Source: an uncultured Lachnospiraceae bacterium (GTDB lineage Bacteria; Bacillota; Clostridia; Lachnospirales; Lachnospiraceae). From it: a stretch of DNA of 8,945 nt. Location: positions 1-8,945 of the forward strand of contig CAMWXF010000052.1 of NCBI GenBank assembly GCA_947178115.1. Direction: 5' to 3'. The notes beneath the pieces are model-generated. The model was not told the origin of the DNA. It ran no database searches and saw nothing but the letters and a program-made list of their open reading frames with translations. This document shows, piece by piece, positions 1 through 6,613 of this stretch. The position numbers and the translations under genes are program-made. The stretch's first letter is position 1. Each line of letters starts with the position of its first letter.

Positions 1-1
1 T

Positions 2-2137
2 ACGGTGGCGGTGATCTATCAGGCGGCAGATTCAGACGCCGCAAGTGATAAAGCGGCAGATTCGGACGCTGTAAGTGATGAGGCATCAGATTCAGCTGCT
101 GCAAGTGATGAGTCAGTAGATTCGGGCGTTGCAAGTACTGAGTCAGAAGACGCGGAGAGTGATATGCAGGATGAAGCAGCAGATGACGATACAGAGGCGG
201 ATTCCCAGGATGACGCAGGGCTGCTTTTGAATCCGCAGCTTCTTGTCATTAAGCCGGATAAAACAGAGATACCGGTGGAAGTGGAACTGACGGAAGAGGA
301 TGAACGACTGAAGGATGCATATATATCAGACGACGGCAGGATTTTTGTCACCACGCGGAGCGCGAATATCTATGAAATTCTGGAAGACGGAACAAGCGTC
401 CTGTTTCTCAGGGCGGAGGAGAGTTCACCGGACCTGATACAGGTTCACGGCGGGATGATGTTCATGGACGGATGGAATTATGCGTCGCCGCTGATCTATG
501 ACATGGAACGGAAGCAGTATATAGAGGATGAGGTCTTAGCCGATTTTGTGAAAGAAAATTATGACGGCAGAAATGGGTTCAGCGGTAACTGGTATGATAT
601 GTTCTTCTTTCTGGATCAGGACGGTGTTTTGTATATTGCAGGGGACAAAGGGCTTTACCGGCATGTAGTGGGCGGCAGCGCCATGGAACAGATCATAGAT
701 GGAAACTTAAGCATTTTCAGTAATCCGTCCTATGCGATAGAAGGTATGGTTGCATTGGAGAACAATGAATTTATGGCATTGTTTTCAGGTGGAAAGATAG
801 TACATTTTGTTTATGATGCGGATATTCCAACTGTGCCTGTGATACAGATCAATGTCTACAGCCTGGAAGACAATGCGACGATGAGGCAGGCAATTAACCA
901 GTATCAGACTGAAAATCCGGAGGTCTATGTGAAGTATGAGGTTGGTATGGGCGGAGGTAATTCCGTCACGAGGGAAGATGCGTTGAAGAGTCTCAATACC
1001 AGGATCCTGGCGGGAGAGGGTCCCGACGTATTTGTTCTGGATGACATGCCTGTGGACTCTTATATAGAGAAAGCCGTGCTGCGCGACTTAAGTCCGATTT
1101 TTAGCAATATGAGCGGTGAAGATGAGCTTTTTGGCAATATTGTGGATGTGTTCAGAAACAATGAGGGGATTTATATGATGCCATGTGAGGTTCGGCTTCC
1201 GGCGATAGTCAGCAGGAAATCTGAAATAACAGGAATCAAAGATTTGTCGGATATTGCGGATGCGGTAGAGAAGCTGAGAAAGGATCATCCGGAAGGTGAC
1301 TTACTCAAACTGTATACGGAAAAGGGGGTCATGCGGATGTTCTCCCCGGTATGCGAACCCGTGTGGATGACGGAAGCCGGAGAAGTGGATCGGGAAACGA
1401 TTTCGGAATTCCTGGAACAGACGAAGAGAATCTATGATGCGCAGATGGATGGTATAGCAGATAGTGTATTAGATGCGTATGAAAACGACTGGAACGTTTT
1501 TGCTCAAGAAGAATTTGGTGCGCCGTGGGACGAAACGGATACGATGAGAATATCCATGGATTGTCTTAGGTTTACTGGCGGCATGGTTGATGCGGTGTGG
1601 GGATACATCAACAATGATTGGAGCTACGCGGAGATTGTTTCCGTTCCGAGGGTTCAGGGATATGAAGACTGCGGATGGGTGCCCATGAAAGGACATTGTG
1701 AAGATATCTTTTTCGCAAAGACATTGCTTGGAATCAGTGCGGCATCAAAACAGGCTGAGGCGGCGGAAGATTTTGTGAAAGCATTGTTCGGGAAGGAAAA
1801 TCAGGGCAATCTGTATGAAGGACTGCCGGTCAACAAGGCGGCTTTCCAGGAGGCGTTTGCCTCCGAGGCAGGAGACGGCGCAGATGAACTGTGGGGAAGC
1901 GTTGCCGCAGACAATTATGAGGGACACAAGATTTCCTTGGCTATTTACTGTCCAAACCAGTCACAGGTTGCGGACTTGCAGGCGTATATGGAATCCGTGA
2001 AGATTCCGTATATGGAGAATACGGTTTTGGAGGACGCGGTGTACGAAGAAGGCATTGCTTACATGCAGGGGCGAAAGAGTCTGGACGAGGCGTTAGATTC
2101 CATTGAGAAGAAGATGGCGATTTATCTTGCAGAATAA
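2..2137 (+). CDS. Extracellular solute-binding protein with N-terminal propeller-like region, 5'-partial
   Basis: This is the C-terminal part (about 710 visible residues) of a large ABC-transporter substrate-binding lipoprotein. The frame is open to the left edge. The GTG at 5 is probably internal, because residues VAVIY there align with IAIAY at about residues 132-136 of the paralogue at 3340-5667, so roughly 130 residues including signal peptide and lipobox should lie upstream. Numbering from position 5: residues 7-46 are 10-residue Ala/Ser/Asp repeats, followed by an acidic linker to about 72. Residues 73-275 look like beta-propeller blades (SDDGRIFV, DGVLYIAG, GLYRHVVGG). From about 280 to 710 it resembles a family 1-type solute-binding domain, with GPDVFVLDDMP at 339-349 and a YMMP motif. 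Role inferred: capture of a sugar or other ligand at the outer membrane face for the permeases downstream. The ligand cannot be read from the sequence. Confidence 0.85.
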   Translation, partial: TVAVIYQAADSDAASDKAADSDAVSDEASDSAAASDESVDSGVASTESEDAESDMQDEAADDDTEADSQDDAGLLLNPQLLVIKPDKTEIPVEVELTEEDERLKDAYISDDGRIFVTTRSANIYEILEDGTSVLFLRAEESSPDLIQVHGGMMFMDGWNYASPLIYDMERKQYIEDEVLADFVKENYDGRNGFSGNWYDMFFFLDQDGVLYIAGDKGLYRHVVGGSAMEQIIDGNLSIFSNPSYAIEGMVALENNEFMALFSGGKIVHFVYDADIPTVPVIQINVYSLEDNATMRQAINQYQTENPEVYVKYEVGMGGGNSVTREDALKSLNTRILAGEGPDVFVLDDMPVDSYIEKAVLRDLSPIFSNMSGEDELFGNIVDVFRNNEGIYMMPCEVRLPAIVSRKSEITGIKDLSDIADAVEKLRKDHPEGDLLKLYTEKGVMRMFSPVCEPVWMTEAGEVDRETISEFLEQTKRIYDAQMDGIADSVLDAYENDWNVFAQEEFGAPWDETDTMRISMDCLRFTGGMVDAVWGYINNDWSYAEIVSVPRVQGYEDCGWVPMKGHCEDIFFAKTLLGISAASKQAEAAEDFVKALFGKENQGNLYEGLPVNKAAFQEAFASEAGDGADELWGSVAADNYEGHKISLAIYCPNQSQVADLQAYMESVKIPYMENTVLEDAVYEEGIAYMQGRKSLDEALDSIEKKMAIYLAE
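23..142 (+). repeat. Four in-frame 30-bp tandem repeats (acidic Ala/Ser/Asp linker)
   Basis: Units lie at 23-52, 53-82, 83-112 and 113-142, each encoding ten residues. The first three read AADSDAASDK, AADSDAVSDE and ASDSAAASDE; the fourth (SVDSGVASTE) is more diverged. A further degenerate stretch of Ser, Asp, Glu and Ala runs on to about 220. The unit length is a multiple of three, so copy changes keep the frame. The paralogue at 3340-5667 has only about ten residues in the same place, so this is an insertion or expansion specific to this copy, probably forming a flexible, highly charged linker. Confidence 0.85.
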
Positions 2138-2140
2138 AAA

Positions 2141-2198
2141 AAGATGAAGATGTGCTAAGACTGCAAAATACGCAGTCTAAGTACATCTATATCATCTT
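2141..2198 (+). other. Long imperfect intergenic hairpin after the first binding-protein gene
   Basis: Starting a few bases after the TAA stop, the arm at 2141-2164 pairs with 2172-2198. The top of the stem, AGACTGC/GCAGTCT, is perfect around a 7-base loop (AAAATAC). Below it AGATGT and AAGATG pair with matching segments, separated by mismatches and a small bulge. No T-run follows, so it is not a textbook intrinsic terminator. It could protect the 3' end of the upstream message or mark a processing site that sets different expression of binding protein and permease. Confidence 0.6.
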
Positions 2199-2200
2199 TA

Positions 2201-2231
2201 AGAGAATGCCGCTTGGCAGCGAGCATTCTCT
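2201..2231 (+). other. Second intergenic hairpin, 12-bp stem with one bulge
   Basis: AGAGAATGC at 2201-2209 is perfectly complementary to GCATTCTCT at 2223-2231. The stem continues inward as CGC (2210-2212) with GCG (2219-2221), leaving one bulged A and a loop TTGGCA. It follows the previous hairpin by two bases and is not followed by a T-run. It may be a terminator-like or stabilising structure, or a dispersed intergenic repeat; which of these cannot be told from one copy. Confidence 0.6.
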
Positions 2232-2292
2232 GTGGGTTGAGGAATGGAGTCTGGCAGCGTGTATTTTCTGAGGCTGAGAAGAAAAGATTAAT

Positions 2293-2300
2293 AAGGGTGA
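2293..2300 (+). promoter_or_regulatory. Ribosome binding site of the first permease
   Basis: AAGGGTGA lies 10 bases before the ATG at 2311 and supports that start. A second in-frame ATG (codon 25) has AAGGAG directly abutting it, which is too close to serve as its own site. Confidence 0.5.
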
Positions 2301-2310
2301 AATAAGTAAT

Positions 2311-3228
2311 ATGGCGAAGAGAGTAGTAGGGCTGAAAAGAAATGTGAAAAGACAAAAGACCGGTGCAAAGGGGCATAAGGAGATGCGTGCATTTTTCCTG
2401 TTTCTGGCACCCAGTCTGTTGGGGGTGCTGTTGTTTGTGCTGCTTCCCTTTATGGATGTGTTCGGGCGATCTTTTAAGACGGTGGTGACGAGTCAGTTTG
2501 TGGGATTCCAGAATTATAAGACTATTTTTGCGAATCAGGCTTTTCAGCTGGCGGTGAAAAATACATTACGGTTTACGATTATATGTATTCCGTTATTAGT
2601 GGTGATCGGCCTTATGATCGCCCTGCCGGTCAGCAAGTTGAAAAGCGCCGGGACGATCAAATCATTGTATTTATTTCCCATGGCCATGCCCACGGCGACG
2701 ATCGTTATTGTATGGAAGATGGCTTTTTATAAGCAGGGCTTCTTGAATCTGGCGTTGACGAGACTGGGAGAACTGACGGGCCTGTGGGGTGCGGTCCATA
2801 CGGATTATCTGGGCAGCAGCGCTTCTTTCTGGGTATTGGTGTTCAGTTACATATGGAAAAATACAGGCTATACGATCGTGTTGTGGCTGGCGGGGATTCT
2901 GGGGATTCCGAATGAAATGCTGGAGGCGGCGAGAGTGGACGGCGCTTCCGAGAGGCAATGTTTTTTTAAGATCGTGCTTCCGAATCTGAAGGGAAGTCTG
3001 TACACGATTGTAATCCTTTCGTTTTTGAATTCATTTAAGATTTACCGGGAAGCTTATCTGGTAGCCGGAGCATACCCGGAACAGGATATGTATCTGTTGC
3101 AGCATCTGTTCAATAACTGGTTTGTCAATCTTGATTTTGACAAGATGGCGGCTGCAGCAGTGTGCGTGGGCGGATTTTTATTTGTAATAATCATGTTATT
3201 GCAATATTTATGGGATAGCAGAGACTAG
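2311..3228 (+). CDS. ABC transporter permease, MalF/UgpA type
   Basis: This is an integral membrane subunit of a type I ABC importer of the CUT1 family. At 305 residues it has the usual length of UgpA-like proteins. A basic, Lys/Arg-rich N-terminus (residues 1-25) precedes the first hydrophobic span at about 26-48; further spans are seen at about 84-105, 115-137, 171-198, 228-246 and 279-301. The cytoplasmic EAA loop that docks on the ATPase is intact: EAA at 205-207, Gly211, Ile221 and LP at 223-224, the canonical EAA-x3-G-x9-I-x-LP spacing. It is expected to pair with the MalG-type permease at 5741-6601. Unusually, a binding-protein gene separates the two permease genes. Substrate is unknown; sugar or oligosaccharide is the family norm and only an inference here. 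Confidence 0.92.
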   Translation: MAKRVVGLKRNVKRQKTGAKGHKEMRAFFLFLAPSLLGVLLFVLLPFMDVFGRSFKTVVTSQFVGFQNYKTIFANQAFQLAVKNTLRFTIICIPLLVVIGLMIALPVSKLKSAGTIKSLYLFPMAMPTATIVIVWKMAFYKQGFLNLALTRLGELTGLWGAVHTDYLGSSASFWVLVFSYIWKNTGYTIVLWLAGILGIPNEMLEAARVDGASERQCFFKIVLPNLKGSLYTIVILSFLNSFKIYREAYLVAGAYPEQDMYLLQHLFNNWFVNLDFDKMAAAAVCVGGFLFVIIMLLQYLWDSRD

Positions 3229-3257
3229 AAGATATAAAAAGAAAAGAATATTCGGAT

Positions 3258-3312
3258 GTAACTGTTCAGAAAGTGCTTCGTAACTGTGAAGAACAGGGTT
3301 CTGAAAAGTTAC
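3258..3312 (+). promoter_or_regulatory. Leader with alternative base pairings upstream of the second binding-protein gene
   Basis: The 14-base arm at 3258-3271 (GTAACTGTTCAGAA) pairs with 3299-3312 with one mismatch. Inside lie a smaller CTTC/GAAG hairpin and a GAACAG at 3291-3296 that can instead pair with CTGTTC at 3262-3267. GTAACTGT is also directly repeated at 3258-3265 and 3280-3287, so AGTTAC at 3307-3312 can pair with either copy. These exclusive pairings just before the start at 3340 could form an attenuator-like switch, or simply an mRNA stability structure. No known riboswitch class is recognised. Confidence 0.4.
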
Positions 3313-3339
3313 GTTTGGATTATGAGAAGAGAGAAATGC

Positions 3340-5667
3340 ATGAAAACAAAAAAGAAAGCAGGCAAATTATTATCAATGCTGTTGCTGTTTTCTATGTTTC
3401 TGACATTGCTTAGCGGATGTGGAAATGGAGAAGAAATTTTGGAAAACAGTGATGGAAATGAGCAGAATGCACAGTCGTCCGCAGAGGTTACGGCAATGGG
3501 ACGTTATGTGGAAGAAGCCGCGAATTTACCGAATGAGGTTAATGGGACGAAACTGTCCCGATTAGCGGATGGAAAATTAGTCATATATGATTCCTATGCC
3601 CCACTGTATATTTCAAAGGATAACGGTGAGACATGGGAAGTAGACGAGAGCATAACAGGCAGCGGAGTGGATACCGGAATATGGGAAAATAAAAGTGTGA
3701 TTTATGGTATGGCAATTGGGGCTGATAATATGATTGCCATTGCTTATGATGATTATGAGAAAGTTTATGAACAGGGCGAATTAAATCCCAGGCTTTGTCT
3801 GATCAAACCTGACGGTACTGAGATTACCATAGATATTCCCGTTACGGCAGAGGATGATAATCCGACCGATGTGTGGATATCGGATACAGGCAGGATTTTT
3901 GTAGGCACACTGGAGTCCAATATATATGAAGCTTGGGAGGACGGAAGTGTTGAACTGTTTCTGGAGCTTGATCCCACTTATCATCCATGTCTGATACAGT
4001 GTCAGCAGAATCTTATGGTAATAGATGGAGGCGACTATAGTGAGCTCCTTATTTATGATATGGAGAAGAAGCAATACATCGAGGATGAAGTTTTAATGGA
4101 GTTCGTGAGTAAAAATTACGCAGTCCGGAGGAGTGAAGAAGGATATGGTATGTATTTCTTCCTGGAAGAACAGGGAGTCATTTATCTGGCGGGACAAGAG
4201 GGGCTTCACCGCCATGTAATAGGCGGCAGTGCCATGGAACAGGTCATAGACGGAAAACTTACTACCTTTAATGATCCCTCTAACAAAGTGCGTGGCATGA
4301 TCAAACTCGAAGATGATGACTTTGTGACGCTGTTTAGCGATTACGGACCGGTTCGTTATGCTTACAATCCTGATATCCCTACTGTACCAAATGAGAAACT
4401 GAAAGTATACAGCCTGCAGAAAAACGATACGATACGTCAGATGATTTCTTTGTACCAGATAGAAAATCCGGAGGTTTGGGTAGAATATGAAATCGGTATG
4501 GAAGACGGAGTTTCAGTCATAAGAGATGATATGCTGAAAAAACTGAATACCAAAATCATGGCAGGGGAAGGTCCCGATGTATTAGTGTTGGACAATATGC
4601 CGCTTAATTCCTATATCGAAAAAGGGCTGCTTCTTGATATGGGTCCAATTCTATATAATTTAAGCGGTGAAGATGCGCTATTTACGAATATCGTGGATGC
4701 CATGAAAACAGAGGACAAAATATATGTAATGCCTATAGAGATACAGATTCCGGTAATGTATGGAGATAAAAAATATATTTACGAGGCAGATAATCTGGAG
4801 GATATCGCCGATATACTGGAGGAACTGCGGAAGGAACATCCGGAAAAGGAACATGATTTATTAGGTGTTTATACGGAAAGAGAAATTATGGATCTGTTCT
4901 CTATGGTTTCAACGCCGGCATGGACGGCGGAAGACGGTACAATCGACATGGAAGCGATTGCAGAATTTTTGACACAAGTGAAAAGGATTTATGATGCGCA
5001 GATGGACGGACTTACGGAAGAAACAATTCGGGTTCACAGAGCTCATACTATGTGGGGACCGGAAGACATGGGAGGGAGAACCATAGATGTTATGCGCTGT
5101 TTTTTAGGGGAGACTCATATTGCAGGCGGCACGGTGCACACTGATTATGGATTGGCATACTTGAATTCCGTAAGCAAAGTTGAAAAAAATAAAAATGATG
5201 AATGGATTCCTATGAATGGTCAGAGCAGTAATGTATTTCTTGCCCAGACAGTGGTAGGAATTAACGCAATGTCAGCATCTGCGGATAAGGCGGAGGAGTT
5301 TATAAGATTATGTCTTGGTAAAGAAAATCAGTCTTATCTGTTTAATGGATATGCAGTGAATCAGGCAGCATTTGATGAAGACTTTATATATGATGGAAAT
5401 GAGGGACATATAGAGGGGATATGCGGAACGATGGAAATGCTCGACGAAAATGGATTATATGTCAGTATGGATATTTACTGGCCGGATAAGGAACAGATTG
5501 CCGGATTAAAGAATTGCATTGAAACGGCAGATACACCGTACATAGAGGATACTCTGATGGAGGAAACCGTATATGAAGCCGGTGCCGATTATATGCAGGG
5601 AAACATCAGTCTGGAGGAAGCGGTAAGTGAGATTGAGAAGAAGCTGGCGATTTATATAGCGGAATAA
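3340..5667 (+). CDS. Solute-binding lipoprotein with N-terminal propeller-like domain (Asp-box) and C-terminal SBP domain
   Basis: This 775-residue surface lipoprotein is a paralogue of the gene at 2-2137 and is much longer than the roughly 400-450 residues usual for CUT1 binding proteins. I chose ATG 3340 over the in-frame GTG at 3286 and ATG at 3322 because it follows a weak GAAGAGAG site and gives a compact signal peptide: MKTKKK, a hydrophobic core, then lipobox LSGC with Cys27. Residues about 50-345 are propeller-like: SKDNGETW at 92-99 is a perfect Asp-box (SxDxGxTW), and SDTGRIFV, QGVIYLAG and GLHRHVIGG resemble later blades. From about 350 to the end is a family 1-type solute-binding fold, with GPDVLVLDNMP at 411-421 and a YVMP motif. 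It lies between the two permease genes. Ligand unknown; a role as substrate receptor is inferred. Confidence 0.9.
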   Translation: MKTKKKAGKLLSMLLLFSMFLTLLSGCGNGEEILENSDGNEQNAQSSAEVTAMGRYVEEAANLPNEVNGTKLSRLADGKLVIYDSYAPLYISKDNGETWEVDESITGSGVDTGIWENKSVIYGMAIGADNMIAIAYDDYEKVYEQGELNPRLCLIKPDGTEITIDIPVTAEDDNPTDVWISDTGRIFVGTLESNIYEAWEDGSVELFLELDPTYHPCLIQCQQNLMVIDGGDYSELLIYDMEKKQYIEDEVLMEFVSKNYAVRRSEEGYGMYFFLEEQGVIYLAGQEGLHRHVIGGSAMEQVIDGKLTTFNDPSNKVRGMIKLEDDDFVTLFSDYGPVRYAYNPDIPTVPNEKLKVYSLQKNDTIRQMISLYQIENPEVWVEYEIGMEDGVSVIRDDMLKKLNTKIMAGEGPDVLVLDNMPLNSYIEKGLLLDMGPILYNLSGEDALFTNIVDAMKTEDKIYVMPIEIQIPVMYGDKKYIYEADNLEDIADILEELRKEHPEKEHDLLGVYTEREIMDLFSMVSTPAWTAEDGTIDMEAIAEFLTQVKRIYDAQMDGLTEETIRVHRAHTMWGPEDMGGRTIDVMRCFLGETHIAGGTVHTDYGLAYLNSVSKVEKNKNDEWIPMNGQSSNVFLAQTVVGINAMSASADKAEEFIRLCLGKENQSYLFNGYAVNQAAFDEDFIYDGNEGHIEGICGTMEMLDENGLYVSMDIYWPDKEQIAGLKNCIETADTPYIEDTLMEETVYEAGADYMQGNISLEEAVSEIEKKLAIYIAE

Positions 5668-5689
5668 AAAGAAGTGCTGTTTTAGTAAA

Positions 5690-5717
5690 AAGATTCCGGT
5701 AATATTTTCTGAATCTT
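5690..5717 (+). other. Small intergenic hairpin before the second permease
   Basis: AAGATTC (5690-5696) is perfectly complementary to GAATCTT (5711-5717) around an A/T-rich 14-base loop. It sits between the stop at 5667 and the ribosome binding site at 5725. The stem is short and AT-rich, so it is weak and may have no function. Confidence 0.3.
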
Positions 5718-5724
5718 CAAGATC

Positions 5725-5730
5725 GGGAGG
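5725..5730 (+). promoter_or_regulatory. Ribosome binding site of the second permease
   Basis: GGGAGG lies 10 bases before ATG 5741 and fixes that start. It is stronger than the site in front of the preceding binding-protein gene. Confidence 0.65.
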
Positions 5731-5740
5731 ATAAAAAATC

Positions 5741-6601
5741 ATGAGTAGAAAAATAAAAGATATAAAGAGGGAATTGATAACGTTTCTTCTTTTGCTTCCG
5801 GCGGTATTCGTGTGTCTGCCGATTATTATGCTGGTGACGGGATCGGTGATGAGCAATGGGGAGCTGCGGCAGCATCTTTCACCGGTATTTTCCGATGCGC
5901 TGGATTATATCAGCTGGAAGATTGTGCCGGACTATCCGACCTTTGGAAATTACGGCAAATTACTTTTTATGACGCCGCAGTTTTTCGTCCTGTTTTGGAA
6001 TTCCATTAAGATGGTGGGATGCATATTGGCGGGACAGCTGCTTGTGGGAGTTCCGGCGGCATGGGCTTTTGCCATGTATAAAGTGAAAGGAAGCAGGGCG
6101 CTTTTTGTGCTCTATGTGGTGTTGATGCTTCTGCCTTTTCAGGTTACTATGCTTTCCAGTTATCTTGTATTGAATAAACTGGGAATGCTTAATACGCAGC
6201 AGGCAGTGATCCTTCCGGCAGTTTTTTCTACGTTTCCGGTGTTTCTCACTTACGGAGGGTTTCGCTGTATTCCCATGCAGCTTCTGGAGGCGGCGCGGAT
6301 CGACGGGGCGGGTGAGTTAAGAATTTTCTGTACGATTGGGCTTCCGCTGGGCAAAAGTGGACTTTTGTCTGCCATGGTGTTAGGGTTTCTGGAATATTGG
6401 AACATGATGGAACAGCCTATGGCGTTTTTGGAGGATAAGTCGCTATGGCCATTGTCGCTGTATCTGCCTGAAATCACATGGGCGCAGGCGGGGTATGCTT
6501 TTACGACATCAATCATCACACTGATTCCGGCAGTGTTTGTGTTCATCTGGGGACAGGATTATCTGGAGCAGGGAATTATTTTTTCTGGATTAAAGGAATA
6601 G
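5741..6601 (+). CDS. ABC transporter permease, MalG/UgpE type
   Basis: This is the second membrane subunit of the importer, 286 residues, the usual length for the MalG/UgpE branch. Hydrophobic spans are visible at about 10-30, 84-106, 118-140, 153-174, 210-228 and 255-275. The EAA loop is complete: EAA at 183-185, Gly189, Ile199 and LP at 201-202. The C-terminus, ending QGIIFSGLKE, resembles the conserved QG...GxxKG-like tail of MalG-type permeases, which helps separate it from the MalF-type partner at 2311-3228. The two should form the heterodimeric channel. No ATPase gene adjoins them, so the energising subunit must come from elsewhere, as is common for CUT1 systems in Firmicutes. Its stop codon overlaps the ribosome binding site of the next gene. 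Confidence 0.92.
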   Translation: MSRKIKDIKRELITFLLLLPAVFVCLPIIMLVTGSVMSNGELRQHLSPVFSDALDYISWKIVPDYPTFGNYGKLLFMTPQFFVLFWNSIKMVGCILAGQLLVGVPAAWAFAMYKVKGSRALFVLYVVLMLLPFQVTMLSSYLVLNKLGMLNTQQAVILPAVFSTFPVFLTYGGFRCIPMQLLEAARIDGAGELRIFCTIGLPLGKSGLLSAMVLGFLEYWNMMEQPMAFLEDKSLWPLSLYLPEITWAQAGYAFTTSIITLIPAVFVFIWGQDYLEQGIIFSGLKE

Positions 6602-6605
6602 GAGG
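6601..6605 (+). promoter_or_regulatory. Ribosome binding site that fixes a TTG start
   Basis: GGAGG begins on the last base of the permease TAG stop and lies 8 bases before TTG 6614. No ATG or GTG lies at comparable spacing in this frame, so the strong site decides for the unusual TTG start. The overlap suggests translational coupling of the adaptor gene to the permease. Confidence 0.75.
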
Positions 6606-6613
6606 AGAGAACG

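Noticed and set aside
23..142. CRISPR-like repeat array
   Set aside because: The 30-bp units are directly adjacent without spacers, diverge at codon level and are translated in frame, so they are a coding tandem repeat.
19..354. Minus-strand Ser/Ala-rich reading frame of 111 codons
   Set aside because: It is the antisense shadow of the tandem repeat and acidic linker in the receptor gene; its composition mirrors the repeat and it has no ribosome binding site or neighbour support.
2237..2268. Possible promoter TTGAGG...TATTTT before the first permease
   Set aside because: The spacing of 19 bases and poor match to consensus make it no better than chance.
3199..3238. Possible promoter with TATAAA at 3233-3238 before the second receptor
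   Set aside because: No acceptable -35 hexamer lies at 16-18 bases upstream; the TTGCAA at 3199 is too far away.
3286..3339. GTG start at 3286 for the second receptor
   Set aside because: It adds 18 residues in front of a normal lipoprotein signal peptide, lacks a good ribosome binding site, and overlaps the structured leader.
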